10,943 nt of DNA. Source: Pseudomonadota bacterium. GTDB lineage: Bacteria; Pseudomonadota; Gammaproteobacteria; Steroidobacterales; Steroidobacteraceae. The position numbers and the translations under genes are program-made. Shown in pieces: positions 1 through 5,804 of this stretch. The notes under the pieces were generated by a model, which had not been told where the DNA came from, searched no databases, and saw nothing but the letters and a program-made list of their open reading frames with translations. Numbering within the stretch: position 1 is the first letter of the stretch; each line of letters begins with the position of its first letter. The stretch is taken from positions 1 through 10,943 of the forward strand of contig JAFAGC010000042.1 in the NCBI GenBank assembly GCA_023423065.1. Direction: 5' to 3'.

Positions 1-19
1 TCGTCTCGCGGGGATCGGC

Positions 20-655
20 ATGACGTCCGCGCGCACGCGCGACCGGCTCGTGCAGCGCCTGCAGGACCAGGGCATCACGAACCTCGCGGTGCTCGACCGC
101 ATCCGCAACGTGCCGCGCCACATCTTCGTCGACGAGGCGCTGGCCTCGCGTGCCTACGAAGACACCGCGCTGCCGATCGGCTACAGCCAGACGATCTCGC
201 AGCCGTACATCGTCGCGCGCATGACCGAGGCGCTGATCGAAGGCGGGCACAAGCTCGGCAAGGTCCTCGAGGTGGGTACCGGCTGCGGCTACCAGACCGC
301 CGTGCTCGCGCCGTTCGCGAAGAAGATCTATTCCATCGAGCGCATCGCGCCGCTCGCGAAACGCGCGCAGGCCACGCTCAAGGAGCTCGGCGTCAAGAAC
401 GTCATGGTCAAACATGGCGACGGCACCGTCGGCTGGCGCTCGCAAAAGCCGTTCGATGGCATCCTCGTCGCGGCCGCGCCGATGGCCGTTCCCGAAGCGT
501 TGTTCGCGCAGCTCGCGAACCGCGGCCGGCTCATCGTTCCCGTCGGTCCCGAGGGCAACCAGCTCCTCATGCGATACACCCGCAATGGGGATCATCTCGA
601 TCGCGAAGTCCTGGGCGCGGTGTCCTTCGTGCCGATGCTCGGCGGAACCACCTGA
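20..655 (+). CDS. pcm: Protein-L-isoaspartate O-methyltransferase
   Basis: Cytosolic repair enzyme that uses S-adenosylmethionine to methylate abnormal L-isoaspartyl residues so they can revert to aspartate. The 211 residues match the bacterial family length. Visible signatures are RHIFVDEAL (33-41), the active-site segment ALPIGYSQTISQP (50-62), SAM-binding motif I LEVGTGCGYQTA (83-94) and the C-terminal VLGAVSFVPMLGG. The ATG at 20 has a GGGG stretch at 10-13 with suitable spacing. However, the frame is open to the window edge and reads GIG just before the Met; many homologues have a longer N-terminus around a GIGMTS motif, so the real start may be outside the window. In relatives pcm usually follows surE and precedes nlpD/rpoS. 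Here it is followed by a probable terminator and a convergent gene, so it is likely the last gene of its operon. Identification is secure; only the start is uncertain. Confidence 0.96.
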   Translation: MTSARTRDRLVQRLQDQGITNLAVLDRIRNVPRHIFVDEALASRAYEDTALPIGYSQTISQPYIVARMTEALIEGGHKLGKVLEVGTGCGYQTAVLAPFAKKIYSIERIAPLAKRAQATLKELGVKNVMVKHGDGTVGWRSQKPFDGILVAAAPMAVPEALFAQLANRGRLIVPVGPEGNQLLMRYTRNGDHLDREVLGAVSFVPMLGGTT

Positions 656-720
656 GCCCACGCTGCGGCACAGTATTCGAGTAATTTCTCGGATACAGAA
701 CCTGCGTTAAGTCATTGTTT

Positions 721-746
721 TGCCAGCTCGCGGCTGCTGGCATTTT
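721..746 (+). terminator. Probable Rho-independent terminator after pcm
   Basis: A 7-bp stem, TGCCAGC (721-727) pairing with GCTGGCA (736-742), closes an 8-nt loop and is followed by TTTT (743-746). It lies 66 bp after the pcm stop, on the correct strand and in the right orientation. The U-tract is short and runs into CCCC, so termination may be incomplete. Confidence 0.55.
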
Positions 747-804
747 CCCCGCGTTTGTTGGCCCACAAGGGGTGGGGCTTGTCAGTCAGCATTTGACATG
801 TTTT

Positions 805-826
805 GATGTCGCCGCTCGCCGACATC
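805..826. other. Small hairpin of unknown role
   Basis: GATGTCG (805-811) and CGACATC (820-826) form a perfect 7-bp stem around an 8-nt loop. Neither strand has a T-tract immediately 3' of the stem, so it does not look like an intrinsic terminator. It sits 29 bp upstream of a possible small ORF. It could be a structural or regulatory element, or chance in GC-rich DNA. Confidence 0.3.
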
Positions 827-854
827 CGCTCCATGAAGTTGTGAGGGATTCCGG

Positions 855-971
855 ATGAAGGCACAGGGGAGAATGGGGAAGTCGCGGAAAGAAGAAGAAC
901 AAGCCGAACAGAAGAAAAACAAATTCGCCAGTAATTCGAGTCTGTCAGCTTCGAAACATTGGCCTCGCTAA
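855..971 (+). CDS. Possible 38-aa small basic protein
   Basis: ATG at 855, TAA at 969-971. It is preceded by a GAGGG Shine-Dalgarno-like sequence (843-847) at 7-nt spacing, better than that of several certain genes nearby. The product would be hydrophilic and rich in Lys, Glu and Gln, with a core of SRKEEEQAEQKKNK at about residues 10-23, then a Ser-rich tail ending HWPR. No signal peptide, membrane segment or domain is visible and I recognise no family. Its start lies inside the left arm of the inverted repeat (856-869/983-996). It sits between two convergent genes, downstream of a probable terminator, so it would need its own promoter, and I could not find a convincing one. The purine-rich composition differs from flanking genes. 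It could equally be non-coding. Confidence 0.25.
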   Translation: MKAQGRMGKSRKEEEQAEQKKNKFASNSSLSASKHWPR

Positions 972-996
972 ATAACTTTCTCCCCCTGTGCCTTCA
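856..996. repeat. 14-bp inverted repeat with arms 113 bp apart
   Basis: TGAAGGCACAGGGG at 856-869 is exactly complementary to CCCCTGTGCCTTCA at 983-996. Allowing one bulged base, pairing extends about four more bases inward (AGAA against TTCT). The right arm contains the stop codon of the minus-strand Mth938 gene (994-996). The left arm contains the start of the candidate small ORF. The enclosed segment is purine-rich on the plus strand and less GC-rich than the flanking genes. It could be the ends of a small degenerate mobile element, or a long-range stem in transcripts from the convergent genes. Confidence 0.5.
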
Positions 997-1386
997 CTCG
1001 GAGTCCTTCGCCGGACCCGGCAAGAGCACCGCCGCCAGCACCTTCCGCTCCTCGCTGACCAGCACGTTGTAGGTACGGCAGGCCGCGCCGACCTCCATCA
1101 CCTCGAGTCCGATCCGCCGCGTCGCGAATTCCGCGCGTAACGCCGCGCGCGGGAATTTCTGCGTGGCGCCGGTCGATAACACGACCACTTCCGGCGCGAG
1201 CGCGAACAACGGCTCGAAATGTTCGCTGGCCAATTCCTCGATGCTGCGCGGCGGCCAGTCGCGGGTGAGCGTGGTGGCGCTGACGATGCAGCTCGTACGG
1301 ATTTCCTCCTCGCCGATGGCGACGAAGTCCGCGCCATACCGACGGATAAGATTCGCGCCCTGGGCGCCTTGCTGAGTGAACTTCAT
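994..1386 (-). CDS. Mth938-like (DUF498) domain protein
   Basis: A 130-residue single-domain protein with the features of the Mth938/DUF498 family (bacterial Xcc1710-like; related to the mitochondrial complex I assembly factor NDUFAF3). The N-terminal half has GEEEIRTSCIVS and a downstream DWPP. The central strand is PEVVVLSTGATQKFP (about 65-79). The most characteristic block is near the C-terminus: AACRTYNVLVSEERKVLAAVLLP (about 101-123). There is no signal peptide or membrane segment, so it is probably cytosolic. The biochemical role in bacteria is not established to my knowledge. The gene is divergent from the RpfE-type gene, with only 20 bp between the two start codons, and convergent with pcm. 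Family assignment is confident; function is unknown. Confidence 0.85.
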   Translation of the reverse strand: MKFTQQGAQGANLIRRYGADFVAIGEEEIRTSCIVSATTLTRDWPPRSIEELASEHFEPLFALAPEVVVLSTGATQKFPRAALRAEFATRRIGLEVMEVGAACRTYNVLVSEERKVLAAVLLPGPAKDSE

Positions 1387-1406
1387 CGGTCCGTTACGAT
1401 ACCGGC
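1387..1406. promoter_or_regulatory. Very short divergent intergenic region
   Basis: Only 20 bp separate the start codons of the minus-strand Mth938 gene (1386) and the plus-strand RpfE-type gene (1407). No strong Shine-Dalgarno sequence is visible for either. A weak -10-like TACGAT (1395-1400) faces the RpfE-type gene, but no good -35 lies at standard spacing. Promoters for either gene must overlap the other gene's coding sequence or produce nearly leaderless mRNAs. Confidence 0.25.
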
Positions 1407-2465
1407 ATGCGCCGCCTCACGCTGATCCTTTCCGACCTGTACGTGCCGGAAGACGCCCCGCGTGCGGCTTCCCCGGCCGCGTTCGATCTGCCGGCGCTCG
1501 AGTGGTTGTTGCGATTCGCGCGCGCGCCCGTGCACTGCCCGGACTGGCGCGCGTGGCTCGCAACGCAGATCGGCCAGGTTGCGCTCGCGCAAGCTCCGGT
1601 CGCGCAGGTTGCCGCGCACGCGCTTGCGGAGCCCACCTCCGGCGCGTGGATCGCGACGCCAGTGCATCTGGAGGCGCGGCTCGATCACGTGCGGCTCGCG
1701 GACCGGGGACTGCTGCGCGTCGGAGCCGACGAAGGACAACGCTGGAGCGAGGCGTTCGCGCGCGATTTCGGTCCCAACGTGAGGCTGCATCCGGCCGGCG
1801 AACGCGGATTCCTGCTCACGGGAATCGAAGCGGCCGACACGCGCACCACGGATCCCGCGCGACTGCTCGATTCCGATGTCGCGGCCGCTCTGCCGCGCGG
1901 CGCCGATGCGGGCGGGCTGCGCCGCCTCGGCGCGGAGCTCGAAATGTGGCTGCACGCGACGCCACTGAACGACGAGCGTCAGCGTGCCGGCCAGCCGAGA
2001 ATCTCCGCGTTCTGGTTGTGGGGTGGGGACATTCCTCATTTCGGTTGTAACAATCGTCCGGGCCATCTGAACGACCTGACCGACCATCCGATTGTTACAA
2101 CCGAAATGAGGAATGTCCCCTCGCTCAACATTCACGGCGCGGATCCCTGGCTGGCGGGTCTCGCACGCGCGGCGGGAGCGACAGCAAACAAACACGCCTC
2201 CGACCTCGGTGCAATCGGCCCCGATTCCGGGCATCACATCGTCGAGCTGTCCCCGATGAGCGCGCCGCGGGAATCGTTGCTGGACGTGGAGTCGCGCTGG
2301 TTCGCGCCCGCGAGGATCGCGTTGTCGGAAGGAAAACTCGCGTCGCTCGACATCGTCGCCAACGATCGGTGGTTCCGGATCGGTGCACGCGCGGGCTGGC
2401 GGTGGTGGCGCGGCAAGCGCGGCTGGTTCGAGTCGCTGCGCCGTCCGGCTTCGTCGAAGGCATAA
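1407..2465 (+). CDS. RpfE-type protein (phosphoglycerate mutase-like annotation) carrying an in-frame palindromic insertion
   Basis: A 352-residue protein resembling the family annotated as 'regulatory protein, RpfE type' or 'phosphoglycerate mutase' that precedes recJ in Xanthomonas-like genomes. Supporting features are the opening LTLILSDLYVPED, PALEWLLRFAR (about 30-40), an HLEARLDHVRLAD segment, the SAFWLWGG motif (about 199-206), and a C-terminal Trp/Arg-rich region with WRWWRGKRGWF. The exact biochemical role is unclear; rpfE was named from the cluster governing DSF signalling and virulence factors in Xanthomonas. Residues about 207-238 are encoded entirely by a 96-bp palindrome (2025-2120) inserted just after WLWGG. 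The frame is kept, so a full-length protein with 32 extra residues is possible, though the insertion may disturb folding or translation. recJ follows after 9 bp, suggesting co-transcription. The start is the first in-frame ATG; no clear Shine-Dalgarno sequence is visible. Confidence 0.7.
   Translation: MRRLTLILSDLYVPEDAPRAASPAAFDLPALEWLLRFARAPVHCPDWRAWLATQIGQVALAQAPVAQVAAHALAEPTSGAWIATPVHLEARLDHVRLADRGLLRVGADEGQRWSEAFARDFGPNVRLHPAGERGFLLTGIEAADTRTTDPARLLDSDVAAALPRGADAGGLRRLGAELEMWLHATPLNDERQRAGQPRISAFWLWGGDIPHFGCNNRPGHLNDLTDHPIVTTEMRNVPSLNIHGADPWLAGLARAAGATANKHASDLGAIGPDSGHHIVELSPMSAPRESLLDVESRWFAPARIALSEGKLASLDIVANDRWFRIGARAGWRWWRGKRGWFESLRRPASSKA
2025..2120. repeat. 96-bp palindromic element (MITE/REP-like) inserted in a coding gene
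   Basis: The left arm (2025-2056, beginning GGGGACATTCCTCATTTCGG) is a perfect 32-bp inverted match to the right arm (2089-2120, ending in GTCCCC), separated by a 32-nt non-palindromic loop (2057-2088). The element has no coding capacity for a transposase and no obvious target-site duplication. Its base content is less GC-rich than the host gene. It starts and ends on codon boundaries of the RpfE-type frame and adds exactly 32 codons without a stop. Long perfect arms point to a recent or maintained mobile palindrome. Mobilisation in trans by a Y1/RAYT-type or DDE transposase elsewhere in the genome is an inference. Confidence 0.85.
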
Positions 2466-2474
2466 TCGCCGCGA

Positions 2475-4187
2475 ATGAACCTGGTCATCGAACGCCGCGT
2501 CTGCGCGGGCAACGAACTGCTCGATTCGCGGCTGCATCCGGTTCTGCGCCGCGCCTACGCGGCTCGCGGCGTGCGAGATACCAGCGACCTGCAGCTCGGC
2601 CTCGATCGCCTGATCCCGGTCGGCACGCTCGAGAGCGTCGAGGCCGCGGTCAACCTGATCCTCGAACACCGCAACCGGCGCATTCTCGTGATCGGCGACT
2701 TCGACGCGGACGGCGCGACCAGCACCGCGCTCATCGTGCGCTGCCTGCGCGCGTGGGGTTTCGCGTCGGTCGATTTCCTCGTGCCGAACCGCTTCGAATA
2801 CGGCTACGGACTCACGCCCGAAATCGTGGCGCTGGCCGCCGAGCGCGCGCCGACGCTCATCGTCACCGTCGACAATGGCATCTCGAGCAACGCCGGCGTC
2901 GCGGCCGCGCGGGCACGCGGCATCCAGGTGCTGATCACCGACCATCATCTGCCCGGCGCGCAACTGCCGGACGCCGACGTCATCGTCAATCCGAACGTGC
3001 CGGGCAGCCAGTTCCGCAGCCGCGCGCTGGCGGGAGTCGGAGTGGCGTTCTACGTGATGGCTGCGCTGCGCCGTGAGCTCGAGAACCGCGGCATCGCCGC
3101 GCAGCCCCCGGTGACCGATTACCTCGACCTCGTGGCGCTCGGCACCGTCGCGGATCTCGTGCCGCTCGACGTCAACAATCGCGTGCTGGTCTCGCAGGGC
3201 ATCCGCCGCATCCGCGCCGGACGCGCCGTTCCGGGGATCCGCGCGTTGCTGTCGATCAGCAATCGCGGGTTCGCCGAGCTGACCGCGGCGGACCTGGGCT
3301 TTTCGATCGGTCCGCGGCTCAACGCGGCCGGCCGGCTCGACGACATGTCGATCGGCATCCGTTGCCTGCTCGCCGATTCGGAGCAGGAGGCGCTGGCACT
3401 CGCCACGCGGCTGGACCAGCTCAACGCGGAGCGCCGCGAGATCGAAACGCGCATGCAGGGCGCGGCACTGGCCGCGGTGAGCTCGCTGCGCGAGCCCGGC
3501 GTGGGGCCCGGATCGAGACATGGCGTGTGCCTGTTCAACGCCGATTGGCACCAGGGCGTGGTCGGGCTCGTCGCGAGCCGGATCAAGGATCGCGTACGCC
3601 GTCCCGTCATCGCCTTCGCGCGGGCGGGCGACGGCACGTTGCGCGGCTCGGCGCGCTCGGTGCCCGGAATTCACATCCGCGACGTGCTCGACTCGATCGC
3701 GGCGCGCAGCCCGGAGCTCATCAGCCGTTTCGGCGGGCATGCCATGGCGGCGGGGCTGACGCTCGAGGAATGCCACCTGGACGCGTTCGCGCGCGCCTTC
3801 GACGCGGAAGTGGCGAACTGGCACGACCCCTCGATTGCCTCCAATCGCGTGGAGACCGACGGCGAGCTCGCCAACGAGGAAATCGCGCTCGAAACCGCCC
3901 AGGCGTTGCGCGACGGAGGTCCGTGGGGCCAGGCCTTCCCGGAACCCTGTTTCGACGGCCGTTTCGCGGTGCGCAACGCCCGTGTCGTGGGCGACAAGCA
4001 CCTCAAGATGTGGGTCGCCACACACGACCAGGCACGTTCGTTCGACGCGATCGCCTTCAACTTCAAGGGAGCGGACGAAACTCCGAAACTGCCCGATGGG
4101 GAAGTGCATCTGGTGTACCGTCTCGACATCAACGAATATCGTGGCGAGCGGCGCCTGCAGCTGCTGGTCGATCACGTGCTGCCATGA
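2475..4187 (+). CDS. recJ: Single-stranded-DNA-specific 5'-3' exonuclease RecJ
   Basis: Processive 5'-3' exonuclease on single-stranded DNA, acting in RecF-pathway recombination, base excision repair and mismatch repair. The 570 residues compare with 577 in E. coli. DHH-superfamily motifs appear in order: motif I VIGDFDADGATST (72-84, metal-binding Asp75, 77, 79), motif II VDNGIS (132-137), motif III TDHHLPG (155-161, the DHH signature) and motif IV LVALGTVADLVPL (219-231). GPRLNAAGRLDD (279-290) follows. The DHHA1 region contains GSARSVPGIHIRDVLDSI (391-408) and GGHAMAAGLTLEE (420-432). The C-terminal region, ending in the YRGERRLQLLVDHV segment, fits the family's OB-fold domain. All catalytic residues are present. 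The ATG is 9 bp after the upstream stop, without a strong ribosome site, suggesting translational coupling. Its TGA overlaps the ATG of the next gene. Confidence 0.97.
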   Translation: MNLVIERRVCAGNELLDSRLHPVLRRAYAARGVRDTSDLQLGLDRLIPVGTLESVEAAVNLILEHRNRRILVIGDFDADGATSTALIVRCLRAWGFASVDFLVPNRFEYGYGLTPEIVALAAERAPTLIVTVDNGISSNAGVAAARARGIQVLITDHHLPGAQLPDADVIVNPNVPGSQFRSRALAGVGVAFYVMAALRRELENRGIAAQPPVTDYLDLVALGTVADLVPLDVNNRVLVSQGIRRIRAGRAVPGIRALLSISNRGFAELTAADLGFSIGPRLNAAGRLDDMSIGIRCLLADSEQEALALATRLDQLNAERREIETRMQGAALAAVSSLREPGVGPGSRHGVCLFNADWHQGVVGLVASRIKDRVRRPVIAFARAGDGTLRGSARSVPGIHIRDVLDSIAARSPELISRFGGHAMAAGLTLEECHLDAFARAFDAEVANWHDPSIASNRVETDGELANEEIALETAQALRDGGPWGQAFPEPCFDGRFAVRNARVVGDKHLKMWVATHDQARSFDAIAFNFKGADETPKLPDGEVHLVYRLDINEYRGERRLQLLVDHVLP

Positions 4188-4663
4188 ACCCGGCCCAGGC
4201 CGACACAACTAGCTACTCGATCCGGCCGGGCGATCCGCTCGATCCGGCGGTGCGCGCGCTCATCGCCGAGCTCGACGAGTTCAATACCGCGCTCTATCCG
4301 GCGGAAAGCAATCACTTCGACCCGCCAGAGTCGCTGGTCGGCTCGCGGACCATTTTTCTGGTCGTGGAGCAGAGCGGCGAGCTGGTCGGCTGCGGCGCGG
4401 CCAAGAACTGCGGCGGCTGGGCGGAGCTCAAGCGCATGTACCTCAAGCCGAAGGCGCGCGGCGGGGGCATGGCGCTCGCCATGCTCGTGAAACTGCTCGA
4501 TTGGGCGCGCGCGGAAGGATTGCCCCTCGCGCGCCTCGAAACCGGCAACGTCAGCGTCGGCGCGCTCAAGCTCTACCGGCGCGCGGGATTCAAGGAAATT
4601 CCGGCGTTTCCGCCGTACAAGCCGGACCCTTTGTCGATATTCATGGAACGCGCGCTCAGGTAG
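4184..4663 (+). CDS. GNAT-family N-acetyltransferase
   Basis: A 159-residue single-domain GNAT protein, expected to transfer an acetyl group from acetyl-CoA to an unidentified amine. It opens with YSIRPGDPLDPAVRALIAELDEF. The core strand is TIFLVVEQSGELVGCGAAK. Motif A is ELKRMYLKPKARGGGMALAML (about 85-105); its RGGGMA fits the R-x-x-G-x-A pyrophosphate-binding loop, although relatives more often have RGRG there. Motif B follows with RLETGNVSVGALKLYRRAGFKEI, then PPYKPDPLSIFMERAL. The start was chosen as the ATG overlapping the recJ stop (ATGA), implying translational coupling; the same frame is open far upstream, but that part is shadowed by recJ. The substrate cannot be read from sequence. 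Confidence 0.9.
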   Translation: MNPAQADTTSYSIRPGDPLDPAVRALIAELDEFNTALYPAESNHFDPPESLVGSRTIFLVVEQSGELVGCGAAKNCGGWAELKRMYLKPKARGGGMALAMLVKLLDWARAEGLPLARLETGNVSVGALKLYRRAGFKEIPAFPPYKPDPLSIFMERALR

Positions 4664-4702
4664 GATTCGCGGCCCATTTGATGACTCGGACAGGGGTAGC
4701 CC

Positions 4703-5804
4703 TTGGCGTTGGAACTTGGCCAGCTGAAGCGTCAGCTCAAAGACCTGGAGGAGCGCATGATCTCCTTGAGGGGGTTTCTTTGAGTACGACCAGAAGAAAG
4801 AACGTCTCGAAGAAGTAAGCCGCGAGCTCGAAGACCCGGCTGTCTGGCAGAAGCCCGAAAAGGCGCAGGAGCTGGGCAAGGAGCGCTCGCGCCTGACGGC
4901 GGAACTCGCCGACATGGACAAGGCCACCGGCGGCATCGGCAGCGCGGTCGAACTACTCGAGCTCGCCGAAGGCGAGAACGACGCCGGCATGGCGCGCGAG
5001 ATCGAGAACGACGCCGCCAAGCTCGAAGCCGAGGTGCGCAAGCTCGAATTCAAGCGCATGTTCCGCGGCGAGATGGACTCCCACAATGCGTTCGTCGACA
5101 TCCAGGCCGGCGCGGGCGGCACCGAGGCGCAGGACTGGGCGCAGATGCTGCTGCGCATGTATCTCAAGTGGGCCGCGGCGCGCGGCTTCGACGCGGAAGT
5201 CATCGACTCGAATCCCGGTGAAGTCGCGGGCATGAAGAGCGCCACCGTCGAGATCAAGGGCGAGTACGCCTACGGCTGGCTGCGCACGGAGACGGGCGTG
5301 CATCGCCTGGTGCGCAAGTCCCCGTTCGACTCCGGCAATCGGCGCCATACCTCATTCGCGTCGGTGTTCGTCTCGCCCGAGGTCGACGACGACATCAAGG
5401 TCGACCTGAATCCGGCCGACATCAAGATGGACGTCTACCGTTCGAGCGGCGCGGGCGGACAGCACGTCAACAAGACCGAATCGGCGGTGCGCCTCACACA
5501 CGGACCCACGGGTATCGTGGTGGCCTGCCAGAACGAGCGCAGCCAGCACAAGAATCGCGCGACCGCGATGAAGATGCTGAAGGCGAAGTTGTACGAGCTG
5601 GAATTCAACAAGCGCAACGCGGCGGCGAAAGTGCTCGAGGATTCGAAGTCGGACGTGAGCTGGGGCAACCAGATCCGTTCCTACGTGCTCGACCAGTCGC
5701 GCATCAAGGATTTGCGCACCGACGTCGAGATCGGCGATACGAACAAGGTGCTCGACGGGCACCTCGACCCATTCATGGAAGCATCACTCAAGGCGGGACT
5801 GTGA
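4703..5804 (+). CDS. prfB: Peptide chain release factor 2, expressed by +1 programmed frameshift
   Basis: RF2 recognises UGA and UAA stop codons and triggers peptide release. The coding sequence is join(4703..4780, 4782..5804), giving 366 residues (E. coli 365). The first 26 codons end at an in-frame TGA (4781-4783); skipping T4781 joins the main frame at EYDQKKERLEEV. Visible signatures are the RF2 stop-codon-reading tripeptide SPF in RKSPFDSGNRRHTSF (about 206-208) and the peptidyl-transferase motif GAGGQHVNKTESAVR (GGQ about 251-253). No ATG suits the start. TTG at 4703 has AGGGG (4692-4696) at 6-nt spacing and gives an N-terminus aligning with known RF2 (ending SLRGFL before the shift); TTG at 4709 is the alternative. 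Its stop overlaps the lysS GTG start. An annotation without frameshift handling would begin at 4914 and lose about 70 residues. Confidence 0.96.
4769..4784 (+). promoter_or_regulatory. prfB +1 programmed ribosomal frameshift site
   Basis: The zero-frame codons are AGG GGG TTT CTT TGA. An internal Shine-Dalgarno-like AGGGGG (4769-4774) lies 3 nt before the slippery CTT (4778-4780), followed by the in-frame UGA (4781-4783), as in E. coli prfB. When RF2 is scarce, slow termination at UGA allows the tRNA on CUU to slip to UUU and continue with GAG. This is the known RF2 autoregulatory loop. Differences from E. coli are TTT instead of TAT before CTT and G instead of C after the stop. Confidence 0.96.

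Noticed and set aside
793..820. A TTGACA (793-798) as a -35 promoter element for the candidate small ORF
   Set aside because: At 16-18 nt downstream there is only GC-rich sequence with no -10-like hexamer.
2025..2120. The palindrome as an intrinsic terminator or a CRISPR-like repeat
   Set aside because: It lies within an open coding frame, has no T-tract after the stem, has a 32-nt loop and occurs once in the window.
3362..4183. Possible N-terminal extension of the GNAT protein
   Set aside because: The frame is open upstream of 4184 but overlaps recJ and has shadow-type composition; the GNAT domain is complete from 4184, where the ATGA overlap gives a natural start.
1383..4208. A 941-codon open frame on the minus strand opposite the RpfE-type gene and recJ
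   Set aside because: It is antisense to two well-recognised genes. Its Arg/His/Ala-rich translation has no family signature, and long antisense frames are common in GC-rich DNA with strong third-position bias.
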